Origin: Zantedeschia hybrid cultivar | Lineage: Eukaryota; Streptophyta; Magnoliopsida; Alismatales; Araceae | Length of the DNA: 64,000 nt | Assembly: GCA_030544215.1 (NCBI GenBank) | Contig: JARZZO010000013.1 | Location: 21,938,729-22,002,728 of the forward strand | Reading direction: 5' to 3' | Shown here: in pieces, positions 19,583 through 31,449 of the stretch | Numbering within the stretch: the stretch's first letter is position 1 | Layout: each line of letters opens with the position of its first letter | Program-made: the position numbers and the translations under genes | The notes under the pieces: model-generated | The model's input: only the letters and a program-made list of their open reading frames with translations | Databases searched by the model: none | What the model was told of the DNA's origin: nothing

Positions 19583-22341
19583 TGTAACGACCCGCCATCC
19601 TATGACCGGAGACCCGGTCACTAAATGGATGTCGGCCCGTTAGCTACGGGTTCACACCCGGATCTCACACAACACGTCTGGAGGAGTAAGTGCTAATAAA
19701 GGCTAAATATAACAATCACACGGACTACAAAGGTAAACGAGTGCGCAGAAAGGAAAGTAACAATGTCCGTATACAGTCCAACAATAATTACATGTCCAAC
19801 AAATTAAATGAGTACAGGCAGAAGGAAAGTACAACAACATCGGGGCATACCCCGGAACTAAGACAGCTACTGGTCCGCACACCAAGAAGACACCACGCTA
19901 CTGCTGCGCCACTCTGATCCACACCTGAAACCGCAGGGAGTGAGCCACACCAGAAATGGGCTCAGTAGGGATCATCCGATCCCCTGCCTCCCACTTACAC
20001 ACCCACAAGTGAAACAACAGGAATATATGGCAATTAAGTAAAGCTGTAAACATAGCACTCAACCTGATAGGAACCGTACGATAAGCAGTGTAACAAGAAC
20101 AGTACCAAGTAACCCGAAGAACCCAACACAAAGTCACGTCTCACAGTCAAAGTCCACGAAGCGACTGAACCACACTGTCGACCGAAGTCAAACGTCGCCT
20201 CCCAACACTACCACCACTGCTCACGCCTGTCCACCCCTACAGTGTTCCGGGGCACTGTAGGGTGAGGCAGTGAGCCAAACTAGGACTAGCTGGACTCAGT
20301 GTACCGCCACTGCCAGCTACGTGTGCACACAAGCAGTCTAGACTACTGTCCTACCACCGGATTGCCTCCACGCTAGGCCTCAGCGCTTCAGGAGGGCCCT
20401 GGGGACCGGCGAACCCCCGTCAAGCCGAAGCTACAGGAACTACCCACAAGCCCAACTCTCCCGGACTGCGTCAAGCCAAAGGGCTAAGGCTACCACTCGT
20501 AACCTTGATCAAAGGTCACATCAGGCCCGATGGCTAAAGGGTAAACCAACTCCCACCAGTAACACCACCAGCTCCACAGCAAGAAACACGCCAGAAGCTG
20601 TCACGACAACCAAAGGAAACCCCGACCCGCTGAGACCAAACAGCAACCCCTCGGATAGCACACCAGCTACTCCGGCCCGACGGGCTCAAGGTGGTTCTGC
20701 TTCCCTCAGCCAAAGGTAAAACACAACAAGCACCCCTCCTCACAGACACCATGGCCCTTCTCCCATCAGCCCATGGTGACAAACGGAAACCACAGTCATT
20801 CCGAATCCATATTCGTACAAGCACACACACACAACATGATTCCATTCGTACAGTAAACCTCCGTCTCAGCGTACAGTTGAAGCACACACACATAGATGAT
20901 GAAATCTCATTCATGCAGAAGTCCTCAGTCTCAGTATACAACTCAAAGCATGCATCTGAACCATCCCCCCGTGAAATATACATGAAATAACAGGATTTAA
21001 ACATTTCTGTCTTGAATCGCGTCGACCAAGGTCGACGCCATTTAAGACCCTCAGACGGGTTTATTAAAAGCCAGATTATCCCTTAAAACGCGTCCCCCTG
21101 TGAAGCCGTCGTTTAAAACGCGTCAGGGTCGCCAGACGCCATTCAACCCAGAAATCCAGATTGCAGAACCCTTAAACGGGGGCATTTCCTGCCTAAATGG
21201 CGTCATGATGGCCCGACGTCCTTCCGAAAGGCGTCGTCCATACATGACGTCATTTAGCGCCAGAACCTCTAATTCGGGAAACCTCAAATAGGGAGGTTTC
21301 TGCCCTAAAAGGCGTCGTACTGCCCTGACGTCTTTCTAAAAGGCGTCGACCAGGCACGACGCCGTTTAACGCCAGAAACCAGGTTTCCTGGTTCAACCCG
21401 AGGGTTTCTCCCTTGATCCCAAGCACCCCGAAAAGCCCCAAAACCAAAGGGGGAGGAGGAGAAATCCAACCGTCACAAGCATGCTACGAAACCACGTTCA
21501 CAAGCACCGCCATTCCCACAAGGAATCCCCCTAAACATGCTCAATCTAGCCCCAAACATGCCACGTCACGCCAAGAAACATACGAGCAACACATGCAAGG
21601 TTCGTCCCCCTACCGGTTCTTGAACTCCTCCAAGCTCCTCGCCGCCGACCCGCCGCACCGCAGACCGCCGCCGGTACCCTCGAGGACGCTGCCACTCCGC
21701 CGGGACGTCGGCCGCCGTCCGGAGAAGGGAACGCCGCGAAGGAGGTGGTGGAGGTAGAGGTGAGAGGTAAGGAGGCTATGGAGTGGTTGGAAGAGGAAGA
21801 AGAGGAAGGGAAGGGGAAGAAGAGCGTCGGAGAGGGCGGAGAGGGTGAGGAGAGAGAGAGTGAAGGTGAGAATGAGGGAAAGAAGGGGAGGCTCGCGGGG
21901 TCAATCCGAAACCAACTGAAACGCGTCGATCGAGGCAGACGCCTATCAGTCTGACAGGACGGCCGTACTGACAGCAGTCTGAAACGCGTCACCCTCCACG
22001 GACGCCGTTTAGACGACAGGACAGGCCGTACTGACAACGCTCAGGCGCCGCATCCTAACATCGCAGAGGTCACAGTCTGAATCGCGTCGACCAACATGGA
22101 CGCCGTTCAGACGATGTGACCGGGGCTGTACTCTCGCGGCCCGAAACCCTCCAACGTGGCGCACACGTGGCACAACACCCAGCAGACCTAAATGGCGTCC
22201 ACACAACCTGACGCCTTTTGAAAGGCGTCGAGCAGTGCTGACGCCATTCAGTCAGAAATCTCAAGACCCCTCCAGGGTCCAAACTAGGGGATCCGGCCCG
22301 AACCCGACCCGAACACAGAACCTGAAACCTCAGTCCTTACA
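19583..22341 (+). mobile_element. Gypsy-type solo LTR (2,759 bp), duplication AACGA
   Basis: Begins TGTAACGACCCGCC and ends CCTTACA, with AACGA at 19578-19582 and 22342-22346. There is no interior and no PBS. Terminal bases TGTAA/TTACA and the related copy at 27727-30068 suggest a Ty3/gypsy family, but without coding sequence this is inference. The 3' half carries a series of GCGTC/GACGC palindromes (21010-22260). Long frames on both strands (20534-21004, 21546-22037) have low-complexity, compositionally driven translations and are not genes. Confidence 0.9.
21010..22260 (+). repeat. GCGTC/GACGC palindromic modules in the solo LTR
   Basis: About thirteen modules of the form TNNAANNGCGTC, a spacer of about 7-12, then GACGCCNTTNNA. 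Examples begin near 21014, 21110, 21196, 21225, 21310, 21336, 21918, 21980, 22080, 22190 and 22222. Many lie head to tail, so that the end of one is the start of the next. Outer bases pair in several modules. The same modules occur in the related LTR at 27830-29040. Some contain TGACGTCA-like cores. Confidence 0.8.
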
Positions 22342-22591
22342 AACGAAGTGACCAGGGTTCGAATCTTGGAAGAAACAAGACTCTATTTTTGTATTTTCAC
22401 CTCAAATGGGACCCACATGCCAATTAAGAAAGAGAGAGGAGGGAATTCTGGAATTCAAAGAGAAGAATATCTAATTCAAAATACCATTTATTATTTTTAA
22501 AGAGCATCCCCTAATCAAGGGGGAGCTTAATGCAAAGAATTTAAAACCTCTTTTATTATTTTTTTTGAAATTCAAATATTCCCCTCTTTTC

Positions 22592-22599
22592 TATAAAAC
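22592..22599 (+). promoter_or_regulatory. TATA box of the Athila-like LTR
   Basis: TATAAAAC is kept in the 3' LTR at 62180-62187. A CT-rich tract follows from about 90 bases downstream, typical of a 5' untranslated region. Role inferred from position. Confidence 0.55.
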
Positions 22600-23874
22600 T
22601 AAGGAGGGAGGTCAAAGGAGGGTGTTCCAAAAATTTCTGAATATTCGGATTTTTCTTCTCCAAGCTCCCTAACCGAACTTCCCTCCCTCCCAATTTTTCT
22701 CTTTCCCTCTCTCACAATTTTCAAAAGATTTTTCTTATTTTCTCTCTTCCCTGCGTTGTCTCTCTCTCAGAACTCTCTCTTTCCCCCCTATGTTCTCTCC
22801 CACCCCTGCGTCTCTCTTTCCTTCTCCCCCGAAACGTTGTCCTTTTCTCCCTCTCTCTCTCTCTGACTTTTTCTATCTCTCTCCCAGTGCTCTCTATCTC
22901 TCTTTCCCTTTAGTTTTCTCTTCTCTTTCTCTCAGCAGCCCCACCGCGCAAGCCGCTACGCGTCGGCCCGCCTACAACGCGATGCCACCCCATCGCGCCA
23001 GCCACCAAAAGCCAGGGCCCGCCCGCCACGGGGCTGTTCGCAGGGCCGCTCCATCATTGCTCGTGCACGCTTGGGCGGGGGTGTTCCCGCTTGGCCGCTG
23101 CCATGCGTAGGCCCGCACAGCCGCCGGCTCCACGTGTCGCTACCGTGTCCACCCCGCCTGCTGCAACATCGTCGCCCGTGCAGCTTTCTCGCCCACCTCG
23201 TTGGAGCAGCCCCGGCCGTACAGCGGTCCATAGCACCACACCAACTCGTACGCCCCCGGTGTGCCCCCGCTCCTATTGTGAGCCACGCACCCCATGTTGC
23301 ACCAGTGTTCCCACAGAGCCCTCCTTCTAGCGCCAGCAGCACAGTGCTAGCGGTTTTAGTTGTTTTTTTTTATTTTAGCTTCATTTTGTTTAGTTTAACA
23401 ATTGTTTAACGCATTTAATGTTAAGAATTCATCTTGGAAGTTTACATAATCTTGTAGCATTCTAAATAATTTTAGTGCAACAGTGTGTTTTTTTTTAGTA
23501 TTCCATCAAGTTCTCTCTACATTTATTCTATTTATTAATTAGTAAGTAAGTTGGATTTACATACTTTGATTAATTACATTAGTGATTCTTTTTAATAGCA
23601 AAAAGTATTTTTTTTTTTTTAGTGTTGCAAATGTGTGATTAAATTCTGGCAATTAGTTAATTATATCTTTTAGATTTGCATCTCAAAATCACATTTATCA
23701 ACAAATATTTGCTAAGAAAACCCAAAATTTTCAAAGTTAAAAATTCTATTTCCTTGTGGATCGATCCGGTCTCAACCAAGCATTACATTGTTATTGTTAT
23801 TGTTATTAAGATTCGGAATTTAAGATTGATGTTATTTGTGTTTTAACGACGGCATTTAAAGAAGCATCAAATTT

Positions 23875-23892
23875 TGGCGCCATTGCCGGGGA
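23875..23892 (+). other. Primer binding site, tRNA-Asp type
   Basis: TGGCGCCATTGCCGGGGA lies five bases after the LTR end. This is the form known for Athila and Tat gypsy elements, with one mismatch (ATT for GTT). Confidence 0.88.
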
Positions 23893-24916
23893 CTTAGATT
23901 CTTAATATTGATAATTTCGGGTCCATTTCTGTATATCCATACTCACATTTATTCTCTTCTTTTGCAGGTACTTTGAAAATTTAAAAAAAATAAAAGAAGG
24001 AGAAAAGGAAATTTGGTGAGTTTGTTCCAACTTATCAACTATTTTCTTTTTTATTTTCAGATTTAAGAATTGTGATAGAATCCATTAACTTTTAAAAAAA
24101 AATCAGAAAATCAAAATTTAAAAAAAAAAATCATTTAAAGATTAGAAATCAAATCATCATGTTTTAGGACATGCATCATTTAGAAATGCATTAATTTTTA
24201 AATTTGTGTCATTTTAATTTATGTTGAAGAGTGTGGGAAGCAAGGTGAGTTCTCTCAATTGTGCCAATAATATGTTCATGCATTGTCATTTCATTTTTTC
24301 ATAAAACAAACTTGTTTGAATTGTGGTGAGCATCTCATTGCTAAAATACTTTAAGGGCATCTTCATAACAAGATAAGGTGGGGATTTCATCACCCTTCCT
24401 TGGCCCACAAACCATCAACACTTCATCTTGTATTTCTCAAGCCTAATAAAATCAATTAGCAATTGAACCTAAGGTTCACACTATGATTAGACCAAGTTGT
24501 AAATTTGTTTCTACTTTGGACACCGGTGTCTAGGCTAGAGGTTACAAAGGCAAACGCCTAAGTGGGAAAGTAGTTATTTAATTAGGTCCCTACGAAAGTA
24601 GGGGGAGCCTCCCACTACCCCATCTCTTACCTAGTTGTTGATCCTTTGTGGGTGTGATTCACAGCAAATTCTAGTTGCTTTGTGAGAAAAATCATTTTCA
24701 AGTCTAGGTTGCACTTAGGTCATTAGTTTAATTGTTTTCAATTTGTTTGTCTTTACATAAAAAATTTTAAAAAAATTAAACTAAAAACAAAAATAAATCA
24801 TCTTCTCTCTCTTCGTCCAGTGTATGCTAGGTAGAAGATCTCAAAATCCATATATTATCAAACTCATTCAAGAAATTGAGTGATACCTACACCACCAAAC
24901 CAATCTCTAAAATCAA
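23893..24916 (+). other. Athila-like 5' untranslated leader
   Basis: About 1 kb between PBS and gag start, AT-rich with several A-runs. No convincing reading frame, RNA gene or repeat. Confidence 0.6.
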
Positions 24917-26749
24917 ATGGCTGGAAATAATCACGAAATACCTAAGCAGATGAAGGAATATTTTATTCCTCAAGACTATAACCCTTCATCTTGTATTCAA
25001 TTGCCCAATACCCATGCAAGCCATTATGAAATCAAGCCCAGTACCATCCAAATGCTCCCATCTTTATATGGGAATACCAATGAAGATCTATATAAATATT
25101 TAGATGAGTTCTTTGAGATTTGTTCTACCATGAAAATTCAAGATTTCACGGAAGATGCCCTTCGTCTAACCCTATTTCCTTTCTCTCTTAAGGACAAGGC
25201 CAAATACTGGCTTGGTACAATAGGGAAGCCCATTAAAGCATGGCCTGAAATGCAACAAGAGTTCTTGAAGAAATTCTATCATGTAGGAAGAACCAATACT
25301 ATGAGACGGGCCATAACTGGATTTTCACAATTATCCGATGAACAGATCCATGAGTCATGGGAAAGGCTGAAAGAATTGCTTAGAAATGTTCACATCATGG
25401 ACTATCTAGATGGAAAATTTGTGCAGGCATTTTATGAAGGTTTGGATGCACAATATAGGCAAATGGTTGATGCATCTTGTGGAGGAGCATTCATTAGCAA
25501 AAGTGAGGAAGAAGCATATGATTTGTTTGAAATGCTAAGTGAGAATTCAATAAATCATGCCTCACTTTCATCATATGAAAGATCAGTGGGAACATCCAAA
25601 CATATTGGAGTTTATGAAATCAGAAACTGAGGAGAATTTAATTTTAGGATGGATGTCAACGCATTAGCCCAAAAGTTGGACAAAGTGGACCTTCTGGCCC
25701 AACAAATGAGTAAAATGGATCTGATGGTCCAAAAGTTAGACCAAGTTCTAGCTTCAAACAATCAAGGATCTAATATCCAATCACCATCAAGATCACACTC
25801 AGAACCTTCTCCATCTTATCAGGAAGCTTGTAGTCTTTGTACTAGCCCAACTCACTATGTCAGTGAGTGTCCTACGGCAGCCCAATTACCACCTTTCATC
25901 CAAGAACAAGTCCAAGCAGCCCAAGGTTACTCAAAACCCAATCATGATTCATATTCTAACACTTACAACCCAGGCTGGAAGAATCACCCAAATTTCTCAT
26001 GGAAACCTCAACAAGCCCAAACTTCAAACCCACAAACACAAAACTTTCTAAACACGGCCCACCAACAGAATTATTATCCAAATCAAGCCTTCAATAAAAG
26101 TCAATCTATCCAATCACAATCCCAATCTCCTCATTTTCAGCCCAATAACAATCAAAACATGTTCTCTCAACCTTCATATCAAATTCCACATTCTCAGCCA
26201 CCAAATCAAAATGATGAAAAGTTCAATATACTGCAACAATTACTCATGAACCAACAACAACAACAACAACAATTGCAACAATTGGTCATCGCCCAACAAC
26301 AATTCATTTCAAAATTAGAAGCCTAATTGGGCCAAATGGCTGATACAACCATGAGGAGAGAAGTGGGCCCATTACCCAACCAATCCATGGCAAACCCACG
26401 AAATTATCCTCCGGGTTTCCAACAGCAACCACTTCTGCCTATTCCTCAAGCACAACCTTAAATGGGCCCAAATCCACCAAGAGGCCCACAGCTAGAAAAT
26501 GCGAAAACAATTTTGGCCTTAAGAAGTGGTAAAATTTTAACAGATCCTTATCCAAATCACGGATCTAATCGGGCCAATCATGAGCAAACTGAAGAAGAAA
26601 AAGAAGAAGAAGAGGAGAGTGAAGAACCTAATATCATTCAGGACAAACGGAAACAAATAATTGAGGAATCTCCTGAGAATTATAAGCCCAAAATTCCTTT
26701 TCCACAAGCTTTAGAAACGGGTAAAGAAAGAATGAAGCATCAAATCTAA
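24917..26749 (+). pseudogene. gag of the Athila-like element (in-frame stops)
   Basis: One reading frame from the ATG at 24917. Residues 1-237 contain the retrotransposon gag domain (HYEIKPSTIQMLPSLYG, then LTLFPFSLKDKAKYWLGTI), giving the capsid-like protein. After a TGA at 25628-25630 the same frame continues with MDVNALAQKLDKVDL and a repeated MDxxxQKLD pattern. It goes on with a knuckle C-SL-C-TSPT-H-YVSE-C (C-x2-C-x4-H-x4-C) and a long Q/N/P-rich stretch ending in poly-Q. TAA at 26324-26326 and 26459-26461 interrupt it. The linker with ALRSGKI and an acidic EEEKEEEEE run reaches another TAA at 26747-26749. No frameshift is needed along the whole length, so decay here is by point mutation. 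Confidence 0.9.
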
Positions 26750-26767
26750 ACCCGCAATGAAGAGTTA

Positions 26768-27454
26768 ATGGACTTATTTAAACAAGTCCACATCAACATA
26801 CCTCTGGTAGATGCCATCCAACATGTGCCCGCCTACGTCAAATTTCTGACGGAACTTTGTACTCATAAGAGAGAGCCCAAAATAGTTCCTAAGAAAATCT
26901 TTTTGTCTGAAGAGGTGAGTATCATTTTGCTCAACCAATTGCCCAAAAAGATGAAAGATCCTGGGGCTCCACTTATCTCTTGTGTTATTGAAGGAACCAC
27001 GTTTGATAAGGAATTATTAGACCTTAGGGCAAATGTGAATCTATTGCCCACTTCAATTTATGAAAAATTTGGGATAGGAGAATTGAAACCGACTCCGGTG
27101 ATCCTACAACTTGCTGATAGATCTCTTAGGACACCGAGAGGAATGGTGGAAGATGTCATTGTCAAGATCGACTCTTGTTATTTCCCAGTTGATTTTGTCA
27201 TCCTTGATATGGAGCCCGCTCAACATTTGAAAAACAACCTGATTATATTGGGCCGTCCTTTTCTGTCTACAGCTAATGCTATCATTAACTGCAAGTCGGG
27301 GTTAATGGATATTTCCTTTGGGGATCACAAAATATCCTTTAATATTTTCAAGGCATCCGGGCATATGCAAGATGGGGAAGATTGCTTCGCAATTGGTGTA
27401 ATTGATAACATCTTAGAGGCATCCCCTTTAACCCAGGTTGAAGAAGTAGAGTAG
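26768..27454 (+). pseudogene. Aspartic protease of the Athila-like element
   Basis: In the same frame as gag, separated from it by the TAA at 26747. Recognisable protease features include PKKMKDPGAPLISCVI, the active-site region LLDLRANVNLLPTSIYEKFG, and IILGRPFLSTANAIINCKSG. Athila proteases normally have D-L-G-A at the active site; here it reads D-L-R-A, which should abolish activity. A TAG ends the frame at 27452-27454. The linker to reverse transcriptase is cut at 27538 by copia A1 and resumes at 47653. Confidence 0.88.
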
Positions 27455-27726
27455 CTAATGTCCACATCTGATTGGAGTAAAAAGGCCTAGTGGCCCAATA
27501 AGGTTGAACCTCTACCTGAACTCAATCCAGAACCTACTTGTTGGGTTTGCTCGGTTTCTCCGGATCGCTCACGCAGCGGAAAAACAAAATTACTTACAGC
27601 GATCCGTTCCCGTTTCGGAGACTAAAATACGAGATAATCGGATTATCTGTTCTCACCGTGTGCGGATTCGAATCCGCAGCCGTTCGGTTCCGTCGGTGCG
27701 ACACCGCAAGCCGCGCAAGCGCCCGG

Positions 27727-30068
27727 TGTAAGGATCGAGACTTTCGGATCCGGTTTTCGGGTCGGACCCTGTAATTCTGGCCCTAGTGGGGGGCTGAGGT
27801 TCTGTGTTGTTTCGCGTCGAGCCCGCGAGACACGGTTTGAACGGCGTCTACCGATGCAGACGCGTTTTAGGTTCTGCCACGTGGGTGCCACGTGGGCTGG
27901 CTTCGGGCCGCGAGAGTACGGCCCTGTCGCGTCGTCTGAACGGCGTCTGCGTGGGACGACGCCTTTCAGACTGCGACTCTGAGTGTGTCAGAGTACGGCC
28001 CTGACAAGTTGTCTGAACGGCGTCTGTCTAGGACGACGCGTTTCAGAGTTTTGTCAGAGCGGCCGTCACGTCACCTGATAGACGTCCGTGGATATCGACG
28101 CGTTTTAGCCAGTCTCTGGTTAACCCCGCGAGTCCTCCTTCTTTCCCTCATTTTCACCTTCTCTCTTTCTCTCCTTCCCCTCCGGCGATCCCGACGGCAA
28201 TTCCTTCTCTTCCCTCTTTTCCTCCCACCATTTCATCTCTCCCTCCACTCCATCCTCTACCTAGCTCCTACCACTACCACCTCCACCTCCACTGCGGCGT
28301 TCTACTCTCCGGACGGCGGCCGACGTCACGGTGGAGCAAGGACGACCACGGCGGTACCGGCGGCGGCGTGGGGCGAGACGGGTGGACGGCTTGAAGCTCG
28401 GAGGCGTTCAAGTGTCCGGTACGGTGACGGTTCCCATAGCATCGTGTTTAAACCATGTTTTCCCCGTCTAAGCATGTTGTGGATTTTTGGTTCTGGGGGG
28501 GGGGGGGGGTAGAGTGAGCATGTTTAGGAGTTCTTTTGATGATATGGGGGATTTCTTTGAATGTGTTTTCCTATGGATTGGATTGCCCCCTCTTTCTCCT
28601 CCGTTTTGGGTTTGTTTGGGTTGAGAAGGGAGCCCTCGGGCTCATGGCAACTCTGGTTCCTGGAGTTGAAAGACGTCGTGCATGGACGACGCCTTTCTTG
28701 AAGGGCGTCAGGACATCACGACCCCTTTTAGGCAGGAATCGCCCGACAGAGAGTCTGCCAGTTCGGGGATTCTGGGACTAAAAGACGTCATGGGTGGGCG
28801 ACGCGTTTTGAATAGCGTCGGGTATCCATGACGCCTTTTAAGGCAGAAATCCCCTGAGTAAGGCCTTTGGAATTTCTGGATTTCTGTGTTGAATGGCGTC
28901 TGAGGATGTCGACGCCTTTCAAAAGGCGACCACTGGTGTCGACGCCTTTTAAGGCCTGATTCTGAAGACTGTTTTACATGAACCTGTACATGGAGCTTGA
29001 ATTGCGTCGGCCTTGGGCGACGCGATTCAAGACAGAACCTCACTAATTCATGCCAGTAAAATGTGTTCATACTGCTAGATAGATGGTTAGTGCATGTTTT
29101 GGTGTACGCTGTAATGATGGATTCTGCATAACCGGATGGTGCTACCTTGTGTGTTATGCGATCGCGGACTTTTCACGTGACCGGATCGTACTGTGCTGGG
29201 TTTTGTGTTACTGTGGACCTGGAGTGACATTGTAGCGCTTTATCACCCTGTGCTGGTGGGGGCGTGAGCACAGCGCCGGTGGGGGCGTGGGCGGGGTGAC
29301 GCCTAGTGAGAGAGGGTCACCTGGTGAACCCCGGGGTCAGCTAGTACCGGTGTCGGAGTGGTACATTCGGACAGTCACTCGTGCTGAGGGAAGGAGTAAC
29401 CACCTGAGCCAGTTGGGCCGGAGTAGCTAGAGTGCTATCCGAGGGGTTACTGTTTGGTCTCAGCGGGTCGAGGTTTTTCCCACCGTTGTTTGTGCGGCTG
29501 ACGTGTTCTACCGAGGCGGCAATTGTGGATTCCCTAGTCGGTTGTTTCAGAATATGCATGTTTAATATATTTCGACTGCATGTGATTTCACGTTGAGAAT
29601 TAGGAGTTGTACCTGTTGTGCTTGTTACTTACCGTTAGCTGTACTTTACACTTGTGGGTGTGTGCGTGGGCAGTGGGGATTGAAGGATCCCTACTGAGTC
29701 TTGTCTTGAGACTCACCCCTGCGGTTTTCAGGTGAGAACTCCCAACAGACTTAGAGCGGCGTGTGCGGCCGTGTGTTGAGCGCCTTCAGCAGTTGTTCCG
29801 GGGTATGCCCCGATGTAGTTGTTATTTATTTCTGGCCTGTATGTTTAATTATTTCTTTTCAGTTGGACTATGTAATTATTTGCTGTATCGAGTCGCATTG
29901 TAATAATTTTAATTCCTGCACTTTCATTTCAATTCAATGCGATGTGAATGTTTAGCTTAGTTAATTATTTATTTCCTAGACTTACTAGATCCTGGTTTCG
30001 TCCCAAATTAATGATTCGGTACCCATTTAGTAATCGGATCCCCGATTATAGGGTGGCGGGTCGTTACA
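27727..30068 (-). mobile_element. Gypsy-type solo LTR (2,342 bp), duplication CCCGG
   Basis: Plus-strand reading begins TGTAAGGATC and ends GGGTCGTTACA; reversed, it begins TGTAACGACCCGCC like the LTR at 19583, so the two are related and lie in opposite orientation. CCCGG at 27722-27726 and 30069-30073 flanks it. It has no interior. It carries the same palindromic modules (27830-29040) and a run of about 16 G at 28494-28509. The 175-residue frame at 27985-28512 is serine/leucine-rich, low complexity, and not supported as a gene. Confidence 0.92.
27830..29040 (-). repeat. GCGTC/GACGC palindromic modules, second LTR
   Basis: About eleven modules, near 27836, 27940, 28014, 28080, 28670, 28700, 28770, 28797, 28890, 28922 and 29000. 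The strongest is CTTGAATTGCGTCG with CGACGCGATTCAAG (29000-29035): 13 of 14 pairs match. Two neighbouring modules share TCTGAA/TTCAGA arms (27938-27973 and 28011-28046) while others have TTGAA/TTCAA, so arms change in matched fashion. Confidence 0.82.
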
Positions 30069-31438
30069 CCCGGCCTCTAGCGAAGTCCACGCGATCCTCC
30101 CCGCGACGGATATCCTCGAGTTCCTCGTTCTTCGCAGCCCACGAAACCTCCGCCGGTCGCCGCAATGATCGCCGCAGTGCGCGGACGATATCCCGTCGAA
30201 CGGGATTCGGAGAAGCGGCGGAGGAGATCTGGATCTGCCTGGACGCCAGAGGAAGACAGAAACTAAGGAGGGGCGGCTAGGGTTAGCAGCAGCTTGGCCT
30301 GCTCAGCCCGTTCGCTATGTTTTATACTAACCGCGCGGTTTTTCATAAAAACCCCCGATTTGTATAAAACCCACTTATTTATCCATCGCCTTGAGAATCA
30401 TTTGCGTGTGACCCTCTAGGCCCAAGTACCAGTCCAGTTAATGGCCCAACAAGCACAGTGACTCCTCACTGGCTTTATTAATTAATTAATAACCCTTTAT
30501 TAATCAATTAATCAATCGAATTGATGTCGCACATCGAATTCGACCGGGCCTCCGATCACGTTGGGTGCCAAGCAACATCGCGTGAACCCGGAAAGTATTT
30601 GGGGTTAAGTAACCCACTCTTGGAACCTTTCCGCCGACAGTTACCACGTGGATATAATCCTCCATTCGTACAATGCTCTCGAGTCAACTCAGGGTATGGC
30701 GAGCTGTCAAACCCTAACCGGTCGACTCACTTGGATTGGATGCCGCTGATTAATATCAGAAAACTCCTTTCCCGATATTATCGTCCGCCCTGGCCAGGGA
30801 CTTTCGCGCATCCTTCCTAGAGCATTCTCTCTCTAAGTACCGAGAGCGAATGATTCCTTATTGACACACAATTCCCTTCGACGGTATTCCGTTGTACCCA
30901 ATCCTTGGCGTATTAGAATCCCATGGCTAGAGATTCGTAAACCAAGGTCAAAGCACAGAAGTCCACCGCCAAGGTGTCCTTGGTGTCTCAGGTCCGAGGA
31001 CCATCCACGCAACTGCGACAATTGAATCAAGCTGGTTGACAGTGAGGTACAATACCATCCAGTGATTCAGTCGGATCAGTTCAGTGAACTCATTCTCCAA
31101 TGAGCACCTACAGATTCGCCTTAGTGTCTCCACACAAGTGACTTATGAGATCAGTCACCCTCATCTTATGAGCAGGAGTAATCTGTACTAGTCTAACCGG
31201 ATATCCGATGTCCTTCTCGGATGTCCTCCGACTAGGAACAATTAAGAATATGTGTGTTTAAGTGATCAGCCTCATTAGTATGATCTCATCATAATCTGAT
31301 CACTATAGCACATATTCACGGACTTCATTATGAAACGTTAATTAATGCGATTTACACATAATGAATATTATGTCATTATTTTAATAAATGAACGAGTTTT
31401 ACATTGTTAGATTGGCTTGTAGGCCACCTAAACTAACA

Positions 31439-31449
31439 ATCTCCCACTT
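31439..31449 (-). other. Polypurine tract of copia A1
   Basis: Minus-strand AAGTGGGAGAT directly beside the LTR end at 31438. Confidence 0.9.

Larger units (their letters stand above)
19264..23869 (+). repeat. 5' LTR of the Athila-like element, interrupted
   Basis: 19264-19582 and 22347-23869 make up the LTR (about 1.84 kb). It is split by a solo LTR plus its duplication. It includes a tRNA-like segment, a TATA box (22592-22599), a CT-rich 5' untranslated part (about 22680-22935), T-runs and a TTATTG microsatellite (about 23785-23810), and ends GAAGCATCA. The frames at 22790-23410 are GC-rich chance frames repeated in the other LTR. Confidence 0.9.
27539..31438 (-). repeat. 3' LTR of copia A1, interrupted
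   Basis: 27539-27726 plus 30074-31438 (188 + 1,365 bp). Plus-strand reading runs from TGTTGGGTTTGC to CTAACA, next to the PPT. The interruption at 27727-30068 carries its own CCCGG duplication. A TATA-like sequence (minus TATAAAAC) lies at about 30319-30326. Confidence 0.92.

Noticed and set aside
20534..21004. 156-residue minus-strand frame in the gypsy-type LTR
   Set aside because: Cysteine/arginine/serine-rich, no domain, lies over LTR sequence with repeated modules; not kept in the related LTR at 27727.
21546..22037. 163-residue minus-strand frame
   Set aside because: Serine/proline low-complexity translation of the LTR GA-rich tract; no counterpart in the related LTR.
22956..23342. Overlapping GC-rich frames on both strands (also 62536-63055)
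   Set aside because: They lie in the Athila LTR downstream of the TATA box, are alanine/arginine/proline-rich by composition, and differ in length and frame between the two LTRs.
27985..28512. 175-residue plus-strand frame
   Set aside because: Lies in the gypsy-type solo LTR across palindromic modules; no recognised domain and not kept in the related LTR.
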